In this document: piece after piece, positions 32,561 through 41,947 of the stretch
Position numbering within the stretch: the stretch's first letter is position 1
Layout of the letters: every line of letters begins with the position of its first letter
Assembly: GCA_902623175.1 (NCBI GenBank)
Contig: CACNSR010000003.1
Location: forward strand, 1-64,000
Direction: 5' to 3'
DNA from: Halieaceae bacterium
GTDB taxonomy: Bacteria; Pseudomonadota; Gammaproteobacteria; Pseudomonadales; Halieaceae
Length of the DNA: 64,000 bases
Notes under the pieces: model-generated
What the model saw: only the letters and a program-made list of their open reading frames with translations
Told to the model about the DNA's origin: nothing
Databases searched by the model: none
Position numbers and translations under genes: made by a program

Positions 32561-33347
32561 TTGGGTTCAGGTGGTGCTGCTGGCCCTGATTCAGGGCGTT
32601 ACCGAATTTCTACCGGTGTCGAGCTCTGCCCATCTGATTTTGCCGGCGCAGATTTGGGGTTGGGTTGATCAGGGGCTGCTGTTTGATGTGGCCGTGCATG
32701 CCGGCACCCTGTGCGCAGTGCTCTGGTATTTCCGAGACACGATGATCAGTCTGGCAAGGAGCATCCTGCCCGGTGGGCCCAAGGATCAGTCGGAATTGTG
32801 GGCGCTGGTGGTGGCGACGGTGCCGGTGGTATTAGCGGGCTTGCTGTTCAAAGATGTGATCGCCGTCGACGCGCGTGCTGTTAACGTGATTATCGTAACC
32901 ACACTTCTGTTCGGTGTGCTTCTGGGTGTCGCTGACCGACTCTCCCGGCGCGGCGCGAGACACATTGGAGCTGTATCGTTCCGCGACGCACTGTTGATCG
33001 GTTTGGCACAGGTGTTTGCCCTGATCCCCGGCGCATCGCGATCGGGTGTGACGATCACGGCCGCCTTGTTTCTGGGTTACCATCCCGCCGCCGCCACCCG
33101 TTTCTCGTTTTTATTGAGCGTGCCGGTGATTGGCACCGCCGTGGTGCTGATGCTGTTCACCATGGGGTCAGGCCAGTCATCGCTTTCCGGTGGGGTAGCG
33201 TTAAGTGCTTTCGGGATCTCGGCAATATTTGCTTATGCCACGATCAAAGCATTTATGTATTGGGTTGAGCGAATCGGGCTGATGCCTTTCGTGCTGTATC
33301 GATTGGCTTTGGGGTTGGTATTGTGGGTGTGGATCATCCAGGGTTAA
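32553..33347 (+). CDS. uppP: Undecaprenyl-diphosphatase UppP (BacA)
   Basis: Inner-membrane enzyme that dephosphorylates undecaprenyl diphosphate to recycle the lipid carrier of cell-wall synthesis; also gives bacitracin resistance. It has 264 residues from GTG 32553 with the tsaB end overlapping. The two active-site motifs are present: QGVTEFLPVSSSAH at 14-27 (E18) and PGASRSG near residue 158-164. Eight spans are expected. An in-frame start further up would lie inside tsaB and is not used. Confidence 0.95.
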   Translation: MTDWVQVVLLALIQGVTEFLPVSSSAHLILPAQIWGWVDQGLLFDVAVHAGTLCAVLWYFRDTMISLARSILPGGPKDQSELWALVVATVPVVLAGLLFKDVIAVDARAVNVIIVTTLLFGVLLGVADRLSRRGARHIGAVSFRDALLIGLAQVFALIPGASRSGVTITAALFLGYHPAAATRFSFLLSVPVIGTAVVLMLFTMGSGQSSLSGGVALSAFGISAIFAYATIKAFMYWVERIGLMPFVLYRLALGLVLWVWIIQG

Positions 33348-33351
33348 CGAC

Positions 33352-33581
33352 ATGACGCAGATCGAAGCACTGCTCGGATTTTTCGGGGAGGCTGTCACGC
33401 CCTTCAATGCTGTGGCAGCGATGTCCCGGCGGCTCCATGATGCCGGGTTTGAAGAGGTCGAGCGGTTCGACCCTGCGGCTATGACCGATAGCCGAGGCTA
33501 TTACATGACCCATCAGTGCAGTTAGGGGTCGACGTTTACGGGGGCGCGCTGCTCACTGCGTTCTATCGCCGCCTGGTCTGA
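33352..33581 (+). pseudogene. apeB: Remnant of an M18 aspartyl aminopeptidase gene
   Basis: ATG 33352 to TAG 33523 encodes 57 residues that match the M18 N-terminus: LLGFFGEAVTPFNAVAAM (families have SPTPFHAV), RRLHDAGFEEVERF and GYYMTH. From about 33514, in another frame, [19 protein letters not shown] follows and stops at 33579, matching the QLGVEVYGG segment that intact M18 enzymes carry about 60 residues further on. The stretch between is missing, as is everything after. So an internal deletion with frame change and 3' loss left this fragment between uppP and trpS. The catalytic metal site is gone. Confidence 0.75.
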
Positions 33582-33597
33582 AAGAAGCGAGGGCATC

Positions 33598-34605
33598 ATG
33601 AGTTCAACCCGGGTACTGACGGGCATCACGACAACCGGTTCGCCGCATCTGGGCAATTATGTTGGGGCGATTCGGCCTGCCATCGCTGCCTCTAGAGATC
33701 CCTCGGTGGACGCTTATCTGTTTCTGGCCGACTACCACGCGCTAATTAAAAATCAGAATCCCGATGAGGTGGCGCAGTCCAGTCGCGAGATCGCGGCAAC
33801 CTGGTTGGCGCTGGGTCTCGACCCTGAAAACACCTATTTCTATCGTCAGTCGGATATCCCGGAGATCACCGAGTTGAGCTGGGTGCTGACGTGCTCAGCA
33901 GCAAAAGGCTTAATGAATCGGGCTCATGCATACAAAGCCGCTTTGCAAGCCAATGAGGAATCCGGCGAGGATCCGGACTTTGGGATCACGATGGGATTGT
34001 TCTCTTATCCCATACTGATGGCGGCTGATATTTTAATTTTTAATGCGCACCAGGTGCCGGTGGGTCGCGATCAAATTCAGCACGTTGAGATGGCGCGAGA
34101 TATTGCCCAGCGCTTTAACCATCACTACGGCGAGACATTCACCTTGCCCGAGGCGGTGGTCGATGATCATGTCGCGGTCTTACAGGGTCTGGATGGTCGC
34201 AAGATGAGCAAGAGCTACGGCAATACCATTCCGCTGTTTGGCACACCAAAGCAGCTACAAAAAGCGATCAACAAGATCAAAACCAATTTGCTGGAGCCGG
34301 GTGAGTCGAAAGACCCCGATGATTCGACGGTCTTTCAGGTTTGGTGTGCGTTTGCTGATGAGGCGGAGCGTGAACAGATGCGACAGGCCTTCGCGGATGG
34401 TATTGCCTGGGGTGAGGCCAAAAAGCAGCTGTTTGAGCGGGTCAATGACGAGTTGGCGCCAGCGCGGGAGATCTACGATCGTCTAATGTCGAATACCGAG
34501 GAGGTGGAAGCCACCCTCAAGCACGGCGCTGAGCGCCTCAGACCGCAAAGTACCGCGCTACTTGAAAAAGTGCGCCATGCCGTCGGCCTGCGCGCCTACC
34601 GCTAG
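33598..34605 (+). CDS. trpS: Tryptophanyl-tRNA synthetase
   Basis: Class I synthetase that charges tRNA-Trp; 335 residues, the usual bacterial length. The HIGH-type motif reads [11 protein letters not shown] at about 15-25, and KMSKS is at about 202-206 ([10 protein letters not shown]). The tryptophan pocket segments [19 protein letters not shown] (about 125-143) and [22 protein letters not shown] are present. GCGAGG precedes the ATG. It converges with the TonB-receptor gene, two bases between stops. Confidence 0.97.
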   Translation: MSSTRVLTGITTTGSPHLGNYVGAIRPAIAASRDPSVDAYLFLADYHALIKNQNPDEVAQSSREIAATWLALGLDPENTYFYRQSDIPEITELSWVLTCSAAKGLMNRAHAYKAALQANEESGEDPDFGITMGLFSYPILMAADILIFNAHQVPVGRDQIQHVEMARDIAQRFNHHYGETFTLPEAVVDDHVAVLQGLDGRKMSKSYGNTIPLFGTPKQLQKAINKIKTNLLEPGESKDPDDSTVFQVWCAFADEAEREQMRQAFADGIAWGEAKKQLFERVNDELAPAREIYDRLMSNTEEVEATLKHGAERLRPQSTALLEKVRHAVGLRAYR

Positions 34606-34607
34606 GA

Positions 34608-36686
34608 TTAGAGCGCCAGCGAGACACCTAGTACGAAGCTGCGGGGTTCTCCCACAAAATAGCGGTAGCTACCAAAGCCGTAATCGGCGCGCTCTGCATA
34701 TCCCCTATCCATCAGGTTAGTCGCGACCAGCGTCAGGGTGAGTGTGGGGGTTGCCGCCCACGATCCCCTCAGATTCAGTAATTCGTGGCCGTCGTACTCG
34801 TGTTGATTGTTGGGATCCAGCCAGTACTTAGCCACCCACAGCCACTCCAGCTCAGCCGTGAGCGCGGGGCCAACCTGCGAGAAATCTGCCAGCAGTTGCA
34901 TCGAGCCAAAGTGCTTCGGTGCGGTGTCCATCTCGTTGCCTTCGATACTGCCCCGCGACCCCAGCAGTTGAATATCGCTGTCATAACGGTGCCGGGCATA
35001 GCTACCGTTTGCCTTCAATGACCAGACGTTGGATAACTGCCAGTTCAGGCTCGCTTCGATGCCGCGATGCGTCGTCTCGGCGCCCGAGACGTTATAGCGA
35101 TCCCGGTCCTGAAATATGACGTCCTCTTTGTCCATCCAGTAGGCGGCAATGTCGTAGCCAAACCGTTCATGGCTGCCGCGGACACCGATTTCAAAACTGT
35201 TGAGTGACTCGGAGTCGATGTCCGCCACGGCTTGCCCTGACTGCAGGCGGTAAAGCTCCGTCGTCTGGGGTGCGCGAAACCCGCGTGCCAGCCGCGCGAA
35301 AACCGTGGTGAGTTCGCTTTGGCGGCTGAGTGCCATGTTGCCTGTCCAGTCGCTAAAGCTGTCTTTGCGGCTGGCTGGGCGGTAAAAGCGGCAGGCACTG
35401 GCGGTCGGTGCGCAGGCGGGGCCTGTATCGGTCAGGTTGGCGTAGTCATACCGGGTCTCTTCTAAACGCAGGCCGCCATCAAGCCGCCATCGATCTGATA
35501 GCGCCCACGTCACATTAGTAAACCCGGCCAGCGTGTCGGCATCGACCTCGTAGTCGTAGTGCACGCCATCGGGCTGGTTGGGGCTAAAAAACGCCTCCTG
35601 CACTTCGAGCATGGCGCCTTCTGTGTGATCGACATCGACGCCGGCTAGCCACGTCAGCCGATCGCGCTGTCCCCGGGCGATAGCTTGCAAGCCCAGGCTG
35701 CGGTGACGGTTACTTTCGGTCGCCTTCCAGGGCAAGTAATGCTGCAGGAAGGTCATGCTGTTACTGCGCCAGTATGGGCGGAACGTGACCTCTGCATTGG
35801 CGCCCCAGTCGCGAGTGAATCCCAGATATCCACGAGCCGCCCAGGCATCACGATAGGCCTCTGGGTTGGGGTTTTCCTCACGCGCGTCGTCATCCTCGTA
35901 GGCCTCAAAGCCCCGGATATAGCCTGCTGTTTCCTGATTGAGGTTGCTACCCTCAAGCAAGCCCTGCACTCGCCAGTTCTGCCAGTCGTGATCAATGCGC
36001 AGTGTCGCTTTTTGCTGATCGTAGCCAGAGGCATCCTGATAACCCCCGTAGCGGGTAGCCTGGGCCGAGAGTGCTACGCTATCGAAGGCGGCGCTCCCCG
36101 AGAGTCGGTAGTAGTCCCGCGACCCTGCCTCGACTTTGATCTGATTCGGCGTGTCGCTGACGCTGCGGCTCAACACATTGATGATGCCGTGCTGCGCATT
36201 CGAGCCAAAGACTACAGTGGCAGGGCCTTTCAGCACCTCGAGTTTGCCCGCCTGCAGTAAGTTGGCATCGAACAGCTGATTCAAGTTGCAAAATCCGGGA
36301 GATCTCAGGCTGATGCCGTCTTGCGCGGTCATGAACGCGCCGCAGCTGCCGGCGCCGGTCAGCACAGGTGAGCGCAAGGAGATCAGGGACTCCTGGCCAT
36401 TGCCGCGGCTGATCCAGGCCCCCGCTATCCGATTGAAGACCTGATTGCTGTGCTGTGCCGCGATACGCTCTATGGTCGAATCATCCAGTGCTGACCAGGC
36501 AACAGGCAGTGTGAAGGCCGTATCAGGGGTACGGGACGCCGTGACGATAACGGTTTCCATCACGGTGCTCTCTTCGGGCGATTGTGCTTGCGCATCTTGC
36601 TGCAGGGCGAAGCACCCCAGCAGTGCGATGGAAAACGCCTTTATGGCGTCGGCAATCAGATGACGCTTCTTAGTTTGAAAAAACAT
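34608..36686 (-). CDS. TonB-dependent outer-membrane receptor
   Basis: A 692-residue outer-membrane transporter. Residues 1-34 are a signal peptide (D-A-Q-A-Q). The TonB box-like ETVIVTA is at 44-50. The plug domain continues to about residue 170 with LEVLKGPATVVFGSNAQHGIINVLS, the usual plug motif. The rest is a 22-strand barrel with alternating aromatic residues; the protein ends in GVSLAL rather than in the usual aromatic residue. Substrate may be a siderophore, cobalamin or another nutrient; no Fur box or riboswitch is visible in the 100-base gap to divergent purC. A pair of cysteines lies in the extracellular loop near residue 400 (CAPTASACRF). Confidence 0.9.
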   Translation of the reverse strand: MFFQTKKRHLIADAIKAFSIALLGCFALQQDAQAQSPEESTVMETVIVTASRTPDTAFTLPVAWSALDDSTIERIAAQHSNQVFNRIAGAWISRGNGQESLISLRSPVLTGAGSCGAFMTAQDGISLRSPGFCNLNQLFDANLLQAGKLEVLKGPATVVFGSNAQHGIINVLSRSVSDTPNQIKVEAGSRDYYRLSGSAAFDSVALSAQATRYGGYQDASGYDQQKATLRIDHDWQNWRVQGLLEGSNLNQETAGYIRGFEAYEDDDAREENPNPEAYRDAWAARGYLGFTRDWGANAEVTFRPYWRSNSMTFLQHYLPWKATESNRHRSLGLQAIARGQRDRLTWLAGVDVDHTEGAMLEVQEAFFSPNQPDGVHYDYEVDADTLAGFTNVTWALSDRWRLDGGLRLEETRYDYANLTDTGPACAPTASACRFYRPASRKDSFSDWTGNMALSRQSELTTVFARLARGFRAPQTTELYRLQSGQAVADIDSESLNSFEIGVRGSHERFGYDIAAYWMDKEDVIFQDRDRYNVSGAETTHRGIEASLNWQLSNVWSLKANGSYARHRYDSDIQLLGSRGSIEGNEMDTAPKHFGSMQLLADFSQVGPALTAELEWLWVAKYWLDPNNQHEYDGHELLNLRGSWAATPTLTLTLVATNLMDRGYAERADYGFGSYRYFVGEPRSFVLGVSLAL

Positions 36687-36787
36687 GGAATGGGTCCTTT
36701 ACCGCGGGAGTCGTGGCCACAGCTCGTGACAACGAAGCATATTTTGGGCAAAACTGCGCGTGAAGCCAACCTCCTAGAGATTAACCC

Positions 36788-37885
36788 TTGAGTTCAGAGG
36801 TCCTCGCCGTCAATGACTCGTTGCCTATTCGTACCAGTGAGCCGGTGCACTCGGGCAAGGTCCGGTCCGTTTATTGGCTTTCCGTGGAGGATAGCGCGCG
36901 GCTGATTCGGGAGCGTCAGTATCCGGTGGCGCCCGACGCGCAGCTAGCCCTAATGGTAATCAGCGACCGTATTTCGGCGTTTGACTGTATCTGGCACGGG
37001 GAGGGCGGACTCGCCGGGGTGCCGGGCAAAGGCGCAGCCCTCAATGCCATCTCCCAATTCTGGTTCACAGAGTTCGGCCGCGCGGGGCTGGCCCGAAGCC
37101 ACATTCTTGAGGTGCCGCATCCTTTGGTTTGGGTGGTGCAACGGGCTGAACCCGTCATGATCGAAGCCATCGCCCGCCGCTTTATTACCGGTTCGATGTG
37201 GCGGGCCTATGCACGGGGCGTGCGCCAGTTTTGCGGTATAGAGTTATCCGAAGGGCTCCATCGGGACCAGCGGTTGAGTGAAACGCTGGTGACACCATCC
37301 ACCAAAGGCGTCATGCGGGGACTGCCAGGGATCTCGGAGGCCGATGATACCAATGTCTCCCGCGCTCAATTGGAGGCGCATTGGCAGGCCTTCGGTTTTC
37401 GCGCCAAAGCCGATGTGGCGCGCTATGAAGTTTTACTACGTGAGGGTGTCGATCTGATCGCTCAACACCTCGCGCCGCTAGATTTGATGCTGGTCGACAC
37501 CAAATTTGAGTTTGGTTATGCACGTAACGCCGATGGGGAGGAAAGTCTCATCTATATGGACGAGGTTGGCACGCCCGATTCTTCAAGGATCTGGGATGCG
37601 GTGGCCTATCGTGGCGGCAGTGTGATCGAAAACAGCAAGGAAGAATTCCGTCAGGCGCTGCTAAGGCATGTGAACGACCCTGATCTTCTGCTTGACCATC
37701 AGCGCTTTGAGGAGCGCAAGCGTTATGCCGCAGAACATGCGCTCCCCGCAGTGATGCTCCACACCCTGTCGGAGACCTATCGATCGGTGGCCGAGCGCAT
37801 CACGGAGCGTCCTTTGGAGGTTCCTGACCGCCCGCTCGAGAGTATGATGGCGGTGCTGGGAGACGAATTAGGCCTGGCTCGTTAG
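36788..37885 (+). CDS. purC: Phosphoribosylaminoimidazole-succinocarboxamide synthase
   Basis: Purine pathway enzyme that joins CAIR with aspartate. With 365 residues it belongs to the longer SAICAR synthetase type, not the 237-residue E. coli type. Marks: HSGKVRSVYWL near residue 21-31, SDRISAFDCIWHGEG at about 58-72, FITGSMWRAYARGVRQFCG (about 131-149) and LMLVDTKFEFGY followed by DEVGTPDSSR. No ATG is available in frame near the beginning; TTG 36788 is used, with TTG about 11 codons later as alternative. The intergenic space with the divergent TonB receptor gene is about 100 bases. Confidence 0.93.
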   Translation: MSSEVLAVNDSLPIRTSEPVHSGKVRSVYWLSVEDSARLIRERQYPVAPDAQLALMVISDRISAFDCIWHGEGGLAGVPGKGAALNAISQFWFTEFGRAGLARSHILEVPHPLVWVVQRAEPVMIEAIARRFITGSMWRAYARGVRQFCGIELSEGLHRDQRLSETLVTPSTKGVMRGLPGISEADDTNVSRAQLEAHWQAFGFRAKADVARYEVLLREGVDLIAQHLAPLDLMLVDTKFEFGYARNADGEESLIYMDEVGTPDSSRIWDAVAYRGGSVIENSKEEFRQALLRHVNDPDLLLDHQRFEERKRYAAEHALPAVMLHTLSETYRSVAERITERPLEVPDRPLESMMAVLGDELGLAR

Positions 37886-37908
37886 CCGGATTTTAGAAGA
37901 GAGACGCC

Positions 37909-38307
37909 ATGCCGATTTTTCAATTAACCGAGTCGCTGTCCGTGGCGGCGCAGATCACTCCCGAGGATATTCCCAATCTGGCTGCACAGGGCTTTACCGT
38001 TGTGGTGTGTAACCGGCCGGACGGCGAAGTTCCCGGTCAGGCTACCATGGATGAGATTGAAGCGGCCTGTGGTGCCGCCGAACTGCTCTTCGTTCGTTAC
38101 CCGGTCGATGCAGTGAATTTCCCTGGCCCGGACATTGAGGGCTTGGGCGCCTTGTTTGATGACCCCGGTCAATCGGTGCTGGCCTATTGTCGAACGGGTA
38201 CCCGTTGCGCCAATTTGTGGGTCACCTCACAGACCGGTGACGCACAGGCAGCGGCGATGCAAATAGCCCGGGATATTGGTTTCGATCTGAGTCTGGTCCG
38301 CGCCTGA
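37909..38307 (+). CDS. DUF442 phosphatase-like protein (TIGR01244 family)
   Basis: A 132-residue cytoplasmic protein. The start FQLTESLSVAAQITPEDIPNLAAQGFTVVVCNRPDGE is the TIGR01244/DUF442 pattern, and the P-loop C-R-T-G-T-R at about 104-109 (YCRTGTRCANLW) is a cysteine-phosphatase loop. Such proteins occur next to or fused with persulfide dioxygenases, which suggests a sulfur-related role, but no such gene is near. AGAGAGACGCC precedes the ATG. It follows purC by 23 bases and probably shares its transcript, ending at a weak terminator. Confidence 0.85.
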   Translation: MPIFQLTESLSVAAQITPEDIPNLAAQGFTVVVCNRPDGEVPGQATMDEIEAACGAAELLFVRYPVDAVNFPGPDIEGLGALFDDPGQSVLAYCRTGTRCANLWVTSQTGDAQAAAMQIARDIGFDLSLVRA

Positions 38308-38345
38308 GAGGCATATCCTTTTCGTTAATGGCTGATTAATAATTG

Positions 38346-38372
38346 CCTGGTTCGGCTGAGACAGGTTTTTTT
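38346..38372 (+). terminator. Candidate terminator after the DUF442 gene
   Basis: CCTG, twelve-base loop, CAGG, then seven T. The stem is short and the loop large, but place and T-run fit the end of the purC transcript. Confidence 0.4.
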
Positions 38373-38380
38373 GTGTCGGC

Positions 38381-38980
38381 TTATTGCAGTGCGTTGAGCA
38401 GCGCTTCCAGTGCCAGCTGTGCGTCCGCACTCCAGTCCTTTTTGCCGAGCGCTGTGACGAGCATTGCCTCATCTGAAACAGGGACATGTTCAGGATGGTG
38501 CGCTTCGGCAATGGTGGCATAGGGCATTAATGCAGCGGGATCGGGGCCTGCATCAAGTCGGTAGATTCGCAACGACAGCAGGTCATCCCGCTTCACGGTT
38601 TGTGCTGTGAGTGCGGTAAACGCATCGCCGCACGGCACGCTGGCCTCGGCAATGATTTCCCGAGAGAGGTGCTGCCCCGCCTGCTCAAGCGTGCTGCCAA
38701 TGCTATCGCCCTCTCGTATCAGGGCATCGGCTTCTGCAAGTGCCGCGGGTGTTGGATTCGCGAAGCGAGTGACCGCTAGCGTGCGGCAGATATCCGCTGC
38801 GTTGTGGCGGCTACAGAGGCTGGCCAGACGTGTCGCGGCATCCTGATGCAGCACCTGCACGTGGTAACTGCCAAAACGGGCTTTGATGCGATCGCTATTC
38901 ACTAGATGGCGTGTCCCTGTAACGGCTGCGATGCCTGATAAAGCGAGCTGGCTGATCCTTGTCGCAGCGCGGGAGGACAC
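38381..38980 (-). CDS. Protein of unknown function, about 199 residues
   Basis: Family not recognised. GTG 38980 is preferred because GGGAGAG precedes it by about ten bases; the frame is open further to 39058. The N-terminal ATRISQLALSGIAAVTGTRHL is hydrophobic and could be a signal or anchor. The rest begins with a strand-rich part (GSYHVQVLHQDAATRLASL) with CRTLAVTRF, then a long helix and a second half with TVKRDDLLSLRIYRLD. Its layout (two related strand-rich halves) hints at a chorismate-lyase-like fold, which is weak inference. Stands alone between convergent DUF442 and divergent M20 genes. Confidence 0.6.
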   Translation of the reverse strand: MSSRAATRISQLALSGIAAVTGTRHLVNSDRIKARFGSYHVQVLHQDAATRLASLCSRHNAADICRTLAVTRFANPTPAALAEADALIREGDSIGSTLEQAGQHLSREIIAEASVPCGDAFTALTAQTVKRDDLLSLRIYRLDAGPDPAALMPYATIAEAHHPEHVPVSDEAMLVTALGKKDWSADAQLALEALLNALQ

Positions 38981-39136
38981 TAACCTGACTCTCCCTAATC
39001 TGCAATGACCCAGCGTCTTGAGGTCGACCTTTCTGAGGTATGATTTCGCTCCTGACACCCACAGCGCACAGTGCCCGCAAGCGATTCAAAGCGTGGCTTT
39101 GGGCGATGAGTTTTCACCGTGATAAGAGAGCCCCTC

Positions 39137-40465
39137 ATGAACCTTCCACGACGCCTTGCTATTGCTTTCAGCCTTTTTATCACTGTTATCGCGCCGGCCT
39201 TGCTAGCCAATGAGGCGCTGGAGGCCGAGGTCAAGGCAGTCTACGACAGCAAACTCAAAGACCTTTTTCTGTACTTCCATCAAAACCCTGAGCTCTCGAC
39301 TATGGAGCACAAGACTTCTGCTCGGCTGGCCGACGAGCTGACAGCGCTGGGCTACACCGTGCATCGCAATGTCGGCGGCACGGGGATTGTTGCGCTGCTG
39401 GAGAACGGCGAGGGCCCTTTGGTGATGTTCCGGGCCGATATGGACGGTTTGCCCGTGGAAGAAAAATCAGGGCTCGCCTATGCGTCGCGGGCGAAGCAGG
39501 TTGACCCCAACGGCAATGAAGTGTTCGTCATGCATGCCTGTGGTCACGACGTGCACATCACCAGTTTGGTAGGGACGGCACAATTAATGGCAGAAAAGCG
39601 TGATCAGTGGCGGGGCACGCTAATGCTGATTGGTCAGCCCGCAGAGGAGCGCGTGCTGGGTGCCGCCGCCATGCGGGCCGATAACCTCTGGCAGCGGTTT
39701 GGTCAGCCAGACTACGCAATGGCGTTTCACGTCACCTCGGTCATGCCCACGGGGATGATCGGCGCATCAACTGATTCACCCTATTCTGGCGCGGACACCG
39801 TCGATATATACATTACCGGTGTTGGCGCACATGGCGCGTCGCCTCATCGCGGCATTGATCCGATTGTTCTGGGTTCGCAGATCGTCATGGGATTGCAGAC
39901 GGTGGTCAGCCGGACGCTGCCGCCAAGACGCCCCGGCGTGATTACCGTGGGCGCTTTCCACAGTGGCACCAAACACAACATTATTTCGGACGCGGCGCAC
40001 CTGCAGTTGACCGTGCGCAGCGAGTCTCCCGAAGACCGTACCCTGCTACTCGATGGGATTCGCCGCGTCGCTGAAAACATGGGCCGGGTTGCAGGCCTGC
40101 CCGACGAGCTGCTACCCGAGGTGGTGGTGTCGGAGGAGAGCGTGCCGCCAACGCTCAATGACAAGGCGCTGGCCGAGCGCGTGATGGCACGCTGGGAAGC
40201 GCATTTTGGTGACGGCGTATTGGTGTCAGGTGAGCGACTGGGAATGGGCGCAGAGGATTTTCCCATTTTCACGATCGACCCCTATATTCCCAGCCTCTAC
40301 TTTGCCGTGGGCGGCACACCGCCCGAAGACTTTTCTCGCGAGAGAGCCGGCGGCCCCCCCGTTCCATCGCACCATTCGCCGCTTTTCAAAATAGAGCCTG
40401 ATGCCTCGGTCGCTCTGGGCGTGGAGGCCTCAGTCACGGCGTTACTCTATCTGTTAGGGTCGTGA
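39137..40465 (+). CDS. Exported M20-family amidohydrolase
   Basis: Zinc amidohydrolase of the M20D type (hippurate/IAA-amino acid hydrolase relatives), 442 residues. Residues 1-24 are a signal peptide (A-L-L-A-N), so it acts in the periplasm. Metal-site marks: MFRADMDGLPVEE at about 97-109, HACGHDVHITSLVGTA at about 133-148, GQPAEERVLGAAAM (about 166-179), and HHSP near the C-terminus. The dimerisation domain carries GVGAHGASPHRGIDP. ATG 39137 has GAGAG upstream. It would cut N-acyl amino acids or small amides. Followed by an aminotransferase gene 119 bases later. Confidence 0.9.
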   Translation: MNLPRRLAIAFSLFITVIAPALLANEALEAEVKAVYDSKLKDLFLYFHQNPELSTMEHKTSARLADELTALGYTVHRNVGGTGIVALLENGEGPLVMFRADMDGLPVEEKSGLAYASRAKQVDPNGNEVFVMHACGHDVHITSLVGTAQLMAEKRDQWRGTLMLIGQPAEERVLGAAAMRADNLWQRFGQPDYAMAFHVTSVMPTGMIGASTDSPYSGADTVDIYITGVGAHGASPHRGIDPIVLGSQIVMGLQTVVSRTLPPRRPGVITVGAFHSGTKHNIISDAAHLQLTVRSESPEDRTLLLDGIRRVAENMGRVAGLPDELLPEVVVSEESVPPTLNDKALAERVMARWEAHFGDGVLVSGERLGMGAEDFPIFTIDPYIPSLYFAVGGTPPEDFSRERAGGPPVPSHHSPLFKIEPDASVALGVEASVTALLYLLGS

Positions 40466-40584
40466 CCCAGCACACTTCTCCAGACCTGACCGCGCGCTAC
40501 CCGGTCTGGGATCGCGCGGTCCGCACATTGAGGGGAGTGAGTCGAGCCATCGGTGGGTTTACAATTCGTCCTTCAGGAGGATTT

Positions 40585-41901
40585 ATGTCTGACCAACTAC
40601 CCCTTGAAGCCTACTGGATGCCCTATACGGGTAACCGGCAGTTCAAGCGTGACCCGCGCATCATCGTAGCAGCGCAAGATGTGTGGTTTACTGATGATCG
40701 CGGAAGGCGAATTCTCGATGGCCACTCCGGGTTATGGACCTCGGGTCTGGGACATGGTCATCCTGAGGTCTCCAAAGCGGTTGCCGAACAGATGACCACG
40801 CTCGATTTCGCGCCTCCCTTTCAGTTTGGTCATCCCGCGGCTTTTTACTTGGCAGAAAAGCTGAAGCAGTTGATGCCCGGCGATTTAAACTATGCGTTTT
40901 TCACCAACTCGGGATCGGAGTCGGCGGACACGTCCCTTAAAATGGCGCGCGCCTACTGGCGGTTAAAAGGTCAGCCGGCGAAAACCCGTTTTATTGGCCG
41001 CCAAAAGGGCTACCACGGGGTCAACTATGGTGGCACCGCGGTCGGGGGAATCGGCGCCAATCGGAAGCCTTTCGGGCAGTCGCTAGAGGTGGACCATCTG
41101 CGCCACACCATGTTGTCCGAGAATACTTTCTGTCGGGGTATGCCTGAACAGGGTGCCCATCTTGCGGAAGAGCTGGCTGAGCTCATCACACTCCACGATG
41201 CCTCGACCATCGCCGCGGTGATTGTTGAGCCGATGGCCGGTTCGGCTGGCGTGATTCCACCCCCCGTCGGTTACTTGCAGCGGCTGCGTGAGCTCTGCGA
41301 TGCCAACGACATCCTGCTGATTTTCGATGAGGTGATTACCGGATTGGGGCGCTGCGGCGCCTACACGGGTGCGGAGGCCTTTGGGGTGACCCCCGATATC
41401 CTGAATCTCGCCAAGCAGATCACTAACGGTGCGGTGCCGATGGGCGCGGTGATGGCCACCCCCGAAATTTACGACACCTTCATGGCCCACGGCGGTCCCG
41501 ACTATGCGTTGGAGTTTGCCCACGGCTACACCTACTCCGGGCACCCCGTCGCCTGTGCGGCTGGGCTGGCGGCGCTGGAGGTATTGGTGCGCGACCAACT
41601 GCCTGCGCGGGTTGCGGAGGAGGCGCCCTTCTGGGAGGCGCTGTTGCACGGTGGGGTGGCAGATAAGCCCCACGTCGCCGATGTGCGCAACTACGGTTTT
41701 GCTGGCGCGCTGACCTTGGAGGCTTACCCCGGTGAGCCTCTCCGCCGCCCCTACGAGGTGGCTATGCGAATGTGGGAGAAAGGCTTCCTGGTGCGTTACG
41801 GCGGCGACACGATTCAGCTTGCACCTCATTTTGTGATGCAGCGTGAGCAAATGACCTCGCTAGTTGAAGCGTTGGCTGAGTCGCTCGACGAGCTGGCCTA
41901 A
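40585..41901 (+). CDS. Class III aminotransferase, beta-alanine/omega-amino acid:pyruvate type
   Basis: PLP enzyme of 438 residues. The N-terminal LEAYWMPYTGNRQFKRDPR is characteristic of omega-amino acid:pyruvate aminotransferases. PLP-site residues: GSESADTSLKMARAYW (about 110-125), YHGVNYGG, D248 in FDEVITGLGR and K277 in NLAKQITNG. It transfers amino groups from beta-alanine, GABA or amines to pyruvate. ATG 40585 is chosen for CAGGAGG five bases upstream; a 41-residue upstream extension in frame is not needed. The head of the gene follows the M20 gene on the same strand. Confidence 0.9.
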   Translation: MSDQLPLEAYWMPYTGNRQFKRDPRIIVAAQDVWFTDDRGRRILDGHSGLWTSGLGHGHPEVSKAVAEQMTTLDFAPPFQFGHPAAFYLAEKLKQLMPGDLNYAFFTNSGSESADTSLKMARAYWRLKGQPAKTRFIGRQKGYHGVNYGGTAVGGIGANRKPFGQSLEVDHLRHTMLSENTFCRGMPEQGAHLAEELAELITLHDASTIAAVIVEPMAGSAGVIPPPVGYLQRLRELCDANDILLIFDEVITGLGRCGAYTGAEAFGVTPDILNLAKQITNGAVPMGAVMATPEIYDTFMAHGGPDYALEFAHGYTYSGHPVACAAGLAALEVLVRDQLPARVAEEAPFWEALLHGGVADKPHVADVRNYGFAGALTLEAYPGEPLRRPYEVAMRMWEKGFLVRYGGDTIQLAPHFVMQREQMTSLVEALAESLDELA

Positions 41902-41947
41902 ACTCGCCAGCGACCGCCAGGGCAATAGAGCCTTTTGGAGGTGGCGA

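Noticed and set aside
36687-36787. Riboswitch or Fur-type operator before the TonB receptor
   Set aside because: I looked for cobalamin-type, TPP-type and Fur-box patterns in this 100-base gap and saw none.
41083-41850. Minus-strand frame of 255 codons opposite the aminotransferase
   Set aside because: Antisense shadow with His/Arg/Gln-rich peptide and no motif.
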